Shown here in pieces: positions 1 through 6,230 of a stretch of DNA of 10,314 bases. Origin of the DNA: Candidatus Poseidoniales archaeon (GTDB lineage: Archaea; Thermoplasmatota; Poseidoniia; Poseidoniales; Poseidoniaceae); assembly GCA_003602665.1 (NCBI GenBank), contig QQSG01000063.1, positions 4,312-14,625 of the forward strand, written 5' to 3'. The notes under the pieces were generated by a model, which saw only the letters and a list, made by a program, of their open reading frames with translations, was not told where the DNA came from and made no database searches. A program made the position numbers and the translations under genes. Position 1 is the first letter of the stretch. Every line of letters starts with the position of its first letter.

Positions 1-378
1 GCTTCTGGCAAAGAATTCACTGGCAGTTTTGGTAGAGATGAATTTGAAGATTTCAAAGCTCGAATGACAGATGATTTCTATGCAGATTCTGATGAAGCGA
101 TTGAAGCAGGCGATCACCAAGCGCAAATCAGAACTGAAAACCGTGTCTTTACTGATGACGAAGATGAATTACAAAACGTCAAGGCTATGATTTCGAGTGA
201 ATCTGGACTCGCTGACCCAACTGCTGTTCAAGAAGAAGAATATGAAGATGAAGATGATGAAAATTACTCCATCGACGAAAACGGAACTGAGTGGTTTGAG
301 GATGATGATGGCTACTGGTGGTACCGGGATGAAGGCCAAGAAGAGTGGCAACCTTACGAAGAAGACGACGAAGATTGA
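1..378 (+). CDS. Acidic protein of unknown function, C-terminal part (5' end outside window)
   Basis: The frame is open from base 1, so the gene begins upstream. The first ATG in view (64) is probably an internal methionine. About 125 residues are visible, ending at TGA 376-378. I do not recognise the family. The visible part starts with a mixed charged and aromatic stretch (GRDEFEDFKARM), continues through Asp/Glu-rich polar sequence that is probably disordered, and has a run of Glu/Asp/Tyr coded by GAA/GAT repeats around 227-264. It ends in a short tryptophan- and tyrosine-rich module (EWFEDDDGYWWYRDEG, then EEW and PY) in an acidic tail. The spacing W-x8-WWY-x6-W resembles a small WW- or OCRE-like beta hairpin, but that is only a visual likeness. 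There is no signal peptide or membrane segment in the visible part. Its stop codon abuts the stop of the convergent peptidase gene. Reality as a gene is fairly sure; function is unknown. Confidence 0.75.
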   Translation, partial: ASGKEFTGSFGRDEFEDFKARMTDDFYADSDEAIEAGDHQAQIRTENRVFTDDEDELQNVKAMISSESGLADPTAVQEEEYEDEDDENYSIDENGTEWFEDDDGYWWYRDEGQEEWQPYEEDDED

Positions 379-2298
379 TCAAGCAGGTATCGGTTGTTGT
401 TCCCACCAAGCAGGTGCAAGGAACCAAGCATCATCGTTTACAGGGCGATCAATCAATGGAAGGCCAATCATTCCTCCATCAACAGATAATCCACCAAGTG
501 GATTTGATGCACAAGGACCAGGAAGATAATCTTCTCCAGTTTCTGTAAGTACAATTCGTAATGAATGTCCTGCTGGAACGATAACATCCATTGGATTAAA
601 CTCCATTAACATCGTATATCCGGAAAATGGTGCTGCAGGATTCGCTTCAAATCCACCATCACGATAGCGAATATCCATGGTAGCATGACCAAGGCGCAGG
701 TTTGTCGTATCGTCGTACATAGTTGCAAAAATCTGGCCACCATTACAGGCTTGTGTTGTTACATCAACATGCAACGTTGGGAGTCCTGAGATATGCAATG
801 CTTCCTCGTATTGTGGGCTTGTGAGTGTAACTGAACTACCCAGTCCGTTGACTACTCCATCGCCTGACCAATCACTTCCGATTTCTTCCATTTGCCAAGT
901 CATATCTTCTGGAGGCCATGTTTCCTCAACGTGCCATTGGCCATCATTTGTTTGAATTTGCACCATCGGCTCAGGTTCGTTGCCGATGTCTTTCAGATAG
1001 TACTGGAACCATCCAAACAATTCAACAGCCCAATCCATTCGACTCATATTTGGATAGGCTTCTCCACCGTATCCTGTTCCAAGTTCGCTGTGTCGATCAG
1101 GTTGGTCAGGATAATTGTGTGCCCATTGGCCTGCAATTGCTCTGGCATTGATTCCAGCATCCCGCATCAATTGGTATGTTGGGAAGGCGTGGTATGGATC
1201 GACGTTCCAGTCTTGTAATCCCCACACTAAGTAGACGCTTCCTCGATAGTTTTCCAGAACATCTGGTAAATGGCGTCGCTCATCCCAATAATCGCTCCAA
1301 TCTCCACCGCCGAATTCAGCCCATGCATAGGTCGTCCATGGATTGAGAGGCCCTGCTAAGTCATCGGAACAGACCCGTAGATCATCAGTTGTTAAATCAG
1401 TCGTTGCTGCTTGGTATGCAGCATCATACCCCATTGCTCGAGCTTCAGAGGAACCATTTCGATAGAACATTTCCTGTACACCGATCGAACCTGAAATTGG
1501 TACGATGGTCTTCAGATGTTCAGATGGCTGTTGGGCTGCTTCCCAGTTCGTGGTACCTGCATAGGATTTACCCATCAAGCCAACATTTCCATTCGACCAG
1601 TTCTGGACGCCAAGCCAGTCAACAACCGCCTGGATTCCAGTTTGCTCTCCGAGCCCTTTCACATCTTGACAATGTGTGGATTGCCCTGTTCCAAAGGTAC
1701 TCGCTTGGGCCAGAGCATAACCGTGAGGAACAAATGTGTCGTAGACCCACTTGCCCACACCACCGTCGGGGATTGTGTTTGGATTTGAATCAGCACCAAC
1801 GCCCGGCATTCCTTCGCCTCCGAAGTCATAGTACGGGTGAATTGTCATGATAACCGGGACCTTGGTGCCTTCAGGGACATCTGGAAGCCAAATGGCTACA
1901 TGCATTTTCGCTTCATCAGGAAATCCAACATCTTGTTCAGATGCTGGTAATTCGACTGTTACAAAATGTTCCGTGTAGGGTAGTATGTCGTATGTTCCAT
2001 TTTCGGGCAACTGTGCTCTCATTGTATCCATTGGCAGATCCATCATGTGACGTTCATCGAGGGGTGTTTCCCACCATTCATATGAAGACTGAGTCTCAGA
2101 TTCTGATGTGAACATTTCGCCAAATGTCATTGCAAAAAGGAGGAATGTTATACAAAATGCAATTGTTGCCCCTAAAGTGATGTTGAGTTGGATTCGACTA
2201 CGAGCAGAATCGGTTTTCGCTTCAATAATTATCTGAGATGGAATTTCTGGTGTAGGAGGGATATCAAAGGCTTCTGCATCCAATACCTCCTCTGCCAT
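379..2298 (-). CDS. Membrane-anchored Xaa-Pro dipeptidyl-peptidase (S15 / CocE-NonD family)
   Basis: This is a 639-residue serine hydrolase predicted to release Xaa-Pro dipeptides from the N-terminus of peptides outside the cell. A 40-residue cytoplasmic N-terminus precedes one hydrophobic segment (about 41-59), giving a type II anchor with the catalytic domain outside. The alpha/beta-hydrolase domain (about 105-435) has the nucleophile motif GKSYAGT (Ser245), the Asp loop GLQDWNV (Asp363) and GQWAH (His394). WSNGNVGLMGKSY and YWDERRHL closely resemble PepX-type S15 enzymes. Tyr156 or Tyr157 may form the oxyanion hole. The C-terminal 200 residues fit the family's jelly-roll domain. Sequons occur at N100, N233, N281 and N417. 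The ATG start is secure: an in-frame TGA lies two codons upstream and the next Met (57) is inside the membrane segment. The gene follows the glycosyltransferases by 65 bp but has its own promoter-like box. The fold is certain; Xaa-Pro specificity rather than another S15 activity is likely, not proven. Confidence 0.9.
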   Translation of the reverse strand: MAEEVLDAEAFDIPPTPEIPSQIIIEAKTDSARSRIQLNITLGATIAFCITFLLFAMTFGEMFTSESETQSSYEWWETPLDERHMMDLPMDTMRAQLPENGTYDILPYTEHFVTVELPASEQDVGFPDEAKMHVAIWLPDVPEGTKVPVIMTIHPYYDFGGEGMPGVGADSNPNTIPDGGVGKWVYDTFVPHGYALAQASTFGTGQSTHCQDVKGLGEQTGIQAVVDWLGVQNWSNGNVGLMGKSYAGTTNWEAAQQPSEHLKTIVPISGSIGVQEMFYRNGSSEARAMGYDAAYQAATTDLTTDDLRVCSDDLAGPLNPWTTYAWAEFGGGDWSDYWDERRHLPDVLENYRGSVYLVWGLQDWNVDPYHAFPTYQLMRDAGINARAIAGQWAHNYPDQPDRHSELGTGYGGEAYPNMSRMDWAVELFGWFQYYLKDIGNEPEPMVQIQTNDGQWHVEETWPPEDMTWQMEEIGSDWSGDGVVNGLGSSVTLTSPQYEEALHISGLPTLHVDVTTQACNGGQIFATMYDDTTNLRLGHATMDIRYRDGGFEANPAAPFSGYTMLMEFNPMDVIVPAGHSLRIVLTETGEDYLPGPCASNPLGGLSVDGGMIGLPLIDRPVNDDAWFLAPAWWEQQPIPA

Positions 2299-2317
2299 GC
2301 ATCACGCAATGTGTCGA

Positions 2318-2324
2318 CCTTGAA
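2318..2324 (-). promoter_or_regulatory. TATA-like box TTCAAGG for the S15 peptidase gene
   Basis: On the minus strand TTCAAGG (within CCTCTTCAAGG) ends 20 nt before the peptidase ATG. Archaeal TATA boxes centre about 25-27 bp before the transcription start, so transcription would begin at or next to the start codon, giving a leaderless mRNA. No Shine-Dalgarno sequence is seen before this ATG. The same TTNAAGG pattern occurs at nearly the same distance before 4101 and 8333. Confidence 0.4.
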
Positions 2325-2363
2325 GAGGATGGCGATGCTTTGACTTAACAGTAGGCCATGAAC

Positions 2364-3257
2364 TCATTCATTCAAAAGTCTGAATGTAAGAGGAACTTCT
2401 TGATGCCAGACATACTGTGCTTGCTTGTTGAGTCCAAGTTTGTCAAAGACTTCAGCAGTGCTGTGGACGCCATCAATCCCCTTCATGGCTGCCCTTGGAG
2501 CAAGCGTTGCGATGCGAACAAACCCTTTCTCCCATAAGGCGAGTGCTGTGATTGCATCCTGCCCAGTTGGAACTGTTCGTTTAAGTCGATTTCCAAACGG
2601 AGCAGGATGTTTGTAATCGGCTTCAAGGAGTGAAGGCGAGTCTCTCATAAGTCGATTCTTAGAATAACGAGGTTTCATGAATTTTTTACGAATTGCTCTC
2701 CAGTCTTTGTTTGCATATGACACGCCTTGCAAATACTGGCTCTCATATGCGTAAATTGTGTCCTTTATTTCATTCCAAACTTCGACATCAATACAATATG
2801 AGTAGAAATGCTCGTGCGTCGGTTCAACGATATCGAGATCGGTTTCAGTGATTTCTCGACGTGGAAGATTCCACACCTGAACCATGCCAACATCATTGTA
2901 TGATTTTGCCCAATTTGCGAGTGAGAGTGTTGTTTTGATGAAGTTCGGGCCTGGAATAAGATCGTCTTCAATCAAAATAACACGTTCATATCCATGAACA
3001 TCAAACAGGTCTCGTCTTGCACCAATGAGGTTTCTACCCACGCCATAATTCTCTTCTCGAAGAACAACCGATGTGCATGGAACCTCTGAAGTTTGAATTA
3101 TCTTTTGGATTGCTGGCTGATCTGATTTTTCACCACCGTCGATGTAGTGGTACACATCAATTCCATCCAAGTCATCGAGGTTTTCCTTGAGTCCATCAAG
3201 GAGTTGTTGCATTAAATGAGGTCGATTAAAACTCACTGTAAAGAGTGCAGTTTTCAT
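2364..3257 (-). CDS. GT-A fold glycosyltransferase, GNT-I/GT2-like
   Basis: This is a 297-residue cytoplasmic glycosyltransferase. It opens with MKTALFTVSFNRPHLMQQLL, the first beta strand and helix of a nucleotide-sugar binding GT-A fold. It continues with ENYGVGRNLIGARRDLF (69-85) and the metal-binding motif ILIEDDLIPGPNF (94-106). The EDD at 97-99 and the sequence after it resemble N-acetylglucosaminyltransferase I (GT13) and related GT2 proteins. TGQDAI at 231-236 may lie in the acceptor or catalytic region. No signal peptide or membrane helix is present. The frame is open to 3335, but the ATG at 3257 is the better start. It places the GT-A fold at residue 1, follows the upstream stop by 1 nt, and has GAGGTG 6 nt ahead, whereas a start at 3335 would overlap the neighbour by 77 nt. 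It is cotranscribed with the upstream glycosyltransferase. The fold is confident; donor and acceptor sugars cannot be read from sequence. Confidence 0.82.
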   Translation of the reverse strand: MKTALFTVSFNRPHLMQQLLDGLKENLDDLDGIDVYHYIDGGEKSDQPAIQKIIQTSEVPCTSVVLREENYGVGRNLIGARRDLFDVHGYERVILIEDDLIPGPNFIKTTLSLANWAKSYNDVGMVQVWNLPRREITETDLDIVEPTHEHFYSYCIDVEVWNEIKDTIYAYESQYLQGVSYANKDWRAIRKKFMKPRYSKNRLMRDSPSLLEADYKHPAPFGNRLKRTVPTGQDAITALALWEKGFVRIATLAPRAAMKGIDGVHSTAEVFDKLGLNKQAQYVWHQEVPLTFRLLNE

Positions 3258-3258
3258 C

Positions 3259-4014
3259 TTAAGCACCTCTTCCAAGTAAGCGTTGTTTGAGATAGTAGAG
3301 ACGTTCTTTGAATGTATTAGGTGGGTGTCGTACATTGATTGGAAGCATGATTATTTCACTAAACCCCATGCTACGGAATACTTCACAAATGACAGTAGTG
3401 TCACAATCGATTTCATTTGTCCGAGGATTTATTCCAGCAAACCTTGCCCCTTCAATGAACGGTTTAGAATTGTACACGCAAACTCCATTGAACGTTGACC
3501 AGACAGGTGTTTCCAGTTGAGGAATGCCGTGATTCCACCATGTTTCTTCCGAAGTTTTCCGGGTTGCCCAAGCGTCGTAGAACTCTCCCATTGCATTGGT
3601 TGTGAATCCCGAGACAATATCGCCTGGATGATGTAACATCGTCGTGACGTCAGATGGATTGTAACTCACATCAGTTTCAACAAAAATGATCTTGTCAAAC
3701 GAACTTATGTCAGATGCTTGCTCGAGGCAATTGTTCCTGGCTGCAGCTATGTTTTTCACTCGCGCGCCTTCCTTTCCAATCAAGTGTTCAGTTCCGAGTT
3801 TGGTTGATGTGAATGACGTCTTGCATCGGGTTGACAATTCCGAAGCGTATTGTTTGAGAATTCTATCAGTACCATCTGTAGAATCATTCTCGTAAATGGA
3901 AAGTTCTACTGAATTGGTTTCTAACAGGTTGTCGAGCAAAATGTTGAGTTGCCGTTTCCATCTCTTTAATCGCTTTGCGTTGTTGCGAGAGATTGTGCAG
4001 ATGAGGATTTTCAA
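3259..4014 (-). CDS. Glycosyltransferase resembling CAP59 / GT69 mannosyltransferases
   Basis: This is a 251-residue GT-A-like transferase. It starts MKILICTISRNNAKRL. The motifs in order are SIYENDSTDGT (39-49), the RVKNIAAARNNCLE helix (85-98), a DxD-like FVETDVSYNPSDV (111-123), FYDAWATR (145-152), STFNGVCVYNSKPF (173-186) and EIDCDTTVICEVF (201-213). Their order and spacing recall the cryptococcal capsule mannosyltransferase family (CAP59/CMT1, GT69), whose members have an S-I-Y-E-x-x-S-x-D-x-T element, an RN-containing helix and a late Cys-rich acidic motif. That assignment is from memory of the family and is moderate. The start is TTG at 4014: an in-frame TGA lies two codons upstream and the next in-frame ATG is residue 126. 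AAGGAG sits 9 nt ahead. It is the first gene of the minus-strand glycosyltransferase pair, divergent from the nucleotide-sugar genes, and probably decorates a surface glycan. No membrane segment is visible. Confidence 0.8.
   Translation of the reverse strand: MKILICTISRNNAKRLKRWKRQLNILLDNLLETNSVELSIYENDSTDGTDRILKQYASELSTRCKTSFTSTKLGTEHLIGKEGARVKNIAAARNNCLEQASDISSFDKIIFVETDVSYNPSDVTTMLHHPGDIVSGFTTNAMGEFYDAWATRKTSEETWWNHGIPQLETPVWSTFNGVCVYNSKPFIEGARFAGINPRTNEIDCDTTVICEVFRSMGFSEIIMLPINVRHPPNTFKERLYYLKQRLLGRGA
3264..3269 (-). promoter_or_regulatory. Shine-Dalgarno GAGGTG deciding the start of the 2364-3257 gene
   Basis: On the minus strand GAGGTG, a full match to the anti-Shine-Dalgarno CACCTC of archaeal 16S rRNA, stands 6 nt before the ATG at 3257. 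It lies inside the last codons of the upstream glycosyltransferase, so reinitiation can be coupled. It supports the ATG at 3257 over the longer frame. Confidence 0.65.
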
Positions 4015-4023
4015 AATTCATCA

Positions 4024-4029
4024 CTCCTT
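4024..4029 (-). promoter_or_regulatory. Shine-Dalgarno AAGGAG before a TTG start
   Basis: AAGGAG followed by TGAT on the minus strand lies 9 nt before the TTG start at 4014. It is the main support for TTG initiation. It also implies that this transcript, unlike the opposite one, has a leader of some tens of nucleotides. Confidence 0.5.
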
Positions 4030-4073
4030 ATCTTCTTCACCAAAGTGACTGATTTTCCCTATGGACATTCCTA

Positions 4074-4080
4074 TTTAAGG
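4074..4080 (+). promoter_or_regulatory. TATA-like box TTTAAGG in the divergent glycan promoter
   Basis: TTTAAGG sits inside CCTATTTAAGG (4070-4080) and ends 21 nt before the ATG at 4101, the right place for a leaderless archaeal transcript. The element is nearly palindromic (reverse complement CCTTAAATAGG), so TATA-binding protein could also direct transcription the other way. That would start near 4050 and give the minus-strand glycosyltransferases a leader of about 36 nt that includes their Shine-Dalgarno sequence. The bidirectional role is inference. Confidence 0.5.
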
Positions 4081-4100
4081 TCGAGGTAGTAGCACGACAC

Positions 4101-5021
4101 ATGGCCAATGTTCTCGTGACAGGCGGCTCTGGAATGTTGGGGCGCCATCTGATTCCATTGCTCGAGAAAACAGGCCATATTGTCCATTATCCGAACCAAG
4201 CGGAATTGGATTTAACCGATTCAATAGCAACGTCGAATTATATGAAAACAATCAATATTGATACCGTTATTCATTGCGCTGCCTACGTTTCTGGAATCGC
4301 CTCCAACACGACAACAAAGCACCATTCCTTCGACAGTAACGTAATGATGGGGCTCAATCTCATTCGTGCTTGTATCGAGCATGGAATCAAGAAGATGATC
4401 AACGTTGGAAGTGCGACTGTTTATCCAAATGACGCCCCTCAACCCTTGAGAGAGGATTCACTTGGTAGTGGGGCTTTTGAAGGACCAATCGAAGGCTATG
4501 CCTTGTCAAAATACGTGGTCTACCGAGCATGTGTGATGGCAAATGAACAACATGGGGTGTCGTTCAAAACCGTTCATCCATGCAATTTATTCGGACCCTA
4601 TGACAACTTTTCTCTCGAAACCGGGCATATGTTACCTGCAATTCTTCATCGAATGCATCAGGCAAAAGAAAATGGAAACAAGCCGATTGTTATCTGGGGC
4701 GATGGTTCTGCGAAGAGAGAATTCCTTTACGCTCCAGATTTGGCTGATTTTTTGAATACAGCACTGTCGAGATTTTCTGAACTACCAGAGGTCATGAATG
4801 TTGGTTCTGGAGTTGAAGTTAGCGTCAATGAAATGCACCAGTACATGGCTAAAGTAATCAGCTATGACGGCGAGTTAAAGCACGATTTAACCCGTCCAGT
4901 AGGCCGGAAACGACGCTATTTGGAACTTTCAAAACAGAAAAAATTCGGCTGGTCACCACAAACGCAATTTGAAGAAGCATTGATGTTCACGTATGACTAT
5001 CTCAGGGAGATATTAGAATGA
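4101..5021 (+). CDS. GDP-L-fucose synthase-like NAD(P)-dependent epimerase/reductase (ColC-like candidate)
   Basis: This is a 306-residue extended short-chain dehydrogenase, close to the usual length of GDP-L-fucose synthases. It has the Rossmann motif TGGSGMLGRH (7-16), the catalytic set Ser104/Tyr133/Lys137 (GSATVYP and YALSK), HPCNLFGPYDNF (159-170) and GHMLPAILHRMHQA (175-188), all matching WcaG/Fcl throughout. The family's C5/C3 epimerisation uses a Cys and a His. The His is kept (His176), but the Cys position (GSSCIYP in E. coli) reads GSATVYP, so Thr106 replaces it. Substrate is probably a GDP-4-keto-6-deoxyhexose. The gene overlaps the next by ATGA, and that neighbour is a ColD-like 3-dehydratase. 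This favours a ColC-like role, reducing (and possibly epimerising) a GDP-4-keto-3,6-dideoxyhexose, over fucose synthesis. No GDP-mannose 4,6-dehydratase is in the window. Family is very sure; exact product is not. Confidence 0.85.
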   Translation: MANVLVTGGSGMLGRHLIPLLEKTGHIVHYPNQAELDLTDSIATSNYMKTINIDTVIHCAAYVSGIASNTTTKHHSFDSNVMMGLNLIRACIEHGIKKMINVGSATVYPNDAPQPLREDSLGSGAFEGPIEGYALSKYVVYRACVMANEQHGVSFKTVHPCNLFGPYDNFSLETGHMLPAILHRMHQAKENGNKPIVIWGDGSAKREFLYAPDLADFLNTALSRFSELPEVMNVGSGVEVSVNEMHQYMAKVISYDGELKHDLTRPVGRKRRYLELSKQKKFGWSPQTQFEEALMFTYDYLREILE

Positions 5022-6193
5022 GTTTACCATTAGCAACCAGTACTTGGGACCATGAAGAATACGATGCTATCCAGCGAGTCATCGAGAGCGACCGTTTTAG
5101 TATGGGGCCGGAAGTTGAAAAGTTTGAGAAAGAATTCGCTTCATTTTTTGGATCAAAATATGCTCTTATGTCTAATTCAGGCTCTTCCGCAAATCTTCTT
5201 GCAGTTGCAGGAATGATTTACGCTAAAGGAATTGACTTGAAACCGGGAGACGAGGTACTTGTGCCCGCTGTTTCATGGTCGACAACATATTTCCCAGTTC
5301 ATCAATATGGACTTACAATGCGCTTCGTTGATATTAACGAAGAAACCCTAAATATCGATTTAGATGCAGTAGAGGCTGCAATTACTGAGAAAACTAAACT
5401 CATTTTTGCAGTAAATCTTCTTGGAAACTCCGTCGATTATCATCGATTATTGGAGATTGCAGATAAGAACAACTTGTATGTTATCGAAGACAACTGTGAG
5501 TCTCTTGGAGCCACAATCGGTGGTAAGCAAGCTGGAACCTTCGGTCTTGCTGGTACGTTCAGTTGCTTCTTTAGCCACCATATTTCAACAATGGAAGGAG
5601 GGATTACGGTCACAGATGATGAAGAATTGTACCATGTAATGCTTTCACTACGTGCTCATGGCTGGACTCGAAATCTCCCTCAAGAAAATCACGTCGTTGA
5701 GAAATCAAATGACCCATTTATGGAATCATTCCGCTTCGTCCTTCCAGGATACAATCTACGGCCGCTTGAAATGTCCGGTGCCATCGGTCAAGCACAACTT
5801 CGTAAAGTGGATGGCATCATTTCAGGAAGAAGAAAGAATGCAGTAACGTTCCAGAATTTGATGAAAGAGGTTCCTGAAATCTTGATTCAAAAAGAGATTG
5901 GCGAATCTTCATGGTTTGGCTTTTCGATTGTTTTACCTGACTGGTGTGAACGTGCTCCTGTTCTCGATGTTCTTCGAGAAGCCGGTATTGAAACCAGACC
6001 AATCGTTGCAGGTAATTTCACGCTCAATCCAGTTATTGAACACCTTGATCACAGCATTCACGGCCCGCTTGATGCTGCAAATAAAATCCATGAACAAGGG
6101 TTCTTTGTCGGTAATCACCACTATGACATATCGCAACAACTTGCAGAATTTGCAGACCTGTTGAAATCGTGCCTCGATGACCAACGACAATGA
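5018..6193 (+). CDS. DegT/StrS-fold GDP-4-keto-6-deoxyhexose 3-dehydratase (ColD-like, Lys replaced by His)
   Basis: This 391-residue protein has the fold of PLP-dependent sugar aminotransferases. MSNSGSSANLLA (51-62) contacts the cofactor phosphate, VPAVSWSTT (82-90) follows, and IEDNCESLGA (156-165) supplies the Asp (158) that pairs with the pyridine nitrogen. The decisive region is FSCFFSHHISTMEGG (181-195). Aligned to the aminotransferase pattern FSFxxxKxIxxxEGG, the Schiff-base lysine is His187. The known meaning of this change is in ColD, the PMP-dependent GDP-4-keto-6-deoxymannose 3-dehydratase of colitose synthesis, which has His188 and almost the same length. So the enzyme probably removes the 3-hydroxyl rather than adding an amino group. 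Its start overlaps the preceding epimerase stop by 4 nt, implying translational coupling and one pathway. Automatic annotation as an aminotransferase would be misleading. Dehydratase chemistry is confident; the nucleotide sugar is inferred. Confidence 0.87.
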   Translation: MSLPLATSTWDHEEYDAIQRVIESDRFSMGPEVEKFEKEFASFFGSKYALMSNSGSSANLLAVAGMIYAKGIDLKPGDEVLVPAVSWSTTYFPVHQYGLTMRFVDINEETLNIDLDAVEAAITEKTKLIFAVNLLGNSVDYHRLLEIADKNNLYVIEDNCESLGATIGGKQAGTFGLAGTFSCFFSHHISTMEGGITVTDDEELYHVMLSLRAHGWTRNLPQENHVVEKSNDPFMESFRFVLPGYNLRPLEMSGAIGQAQLRKVDGIISGRRKNAVTFQNLMKEVPEILIQKEIGESSWFGFSIVLPDWCERAPVLDVLREAGIETRPIVAGNFTLNPVIEHLDHSIHGPLDAANKIHEQGFFVGNHHYDISQQLAEFADLLKSCLDDQRQ

Positions 6194-6230
6194 ACGCATG
6201 TTTGATGAATTAGCACACAATGGCTAACAT

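Noticed and set aside
227..264. Tandem GAA/GAT repeat as a microsatellite or regulatory repeat
   Set aside because: It is explained as codons for a Glu/Asp-rich stretch, and no exact repeat unit is kept.
1389..1850. Plus-strand reading frame of 153 codons opposite the peptidase
   Set aside because: It lies wholly inside the well-supported S15 gene on the other strand, its translation is low in recognisable motifs, and it has no promoter or ribosome site.
2299..2363. Possible small RNA or tRNA in the gap between peptidase and glycosyltransferase
   Set aside because: At 65 bp, with no cloverleaf, TTCGA-type loop or clear hairpin, it holds only the promoter-like box at 2318-2324.
3258..3335. 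26-residue N-terminal extension of the GNT-I-like transferase from an ATG at 3335
   Set aside because: It would overlap the upstream gene by 77 nt and add sequence before the natural first strand MKTALFTVS. GAGGTG points to the ATG at 3257.
5018..6193. Ordinary DegT/StrS sugar aminotransferase (for example perosamine synthase)
   Set aside because: The catalytic lysine is absent: the aligned position is His187 in SHHIST, as in ColD-type dehydratases.
5933..6220. Minus-strand reading frame of 95 codons spanning the dehydratase 3' end
   Set aside because: It is antisense to a strongly supported gene and shows no motif or upstream signal.
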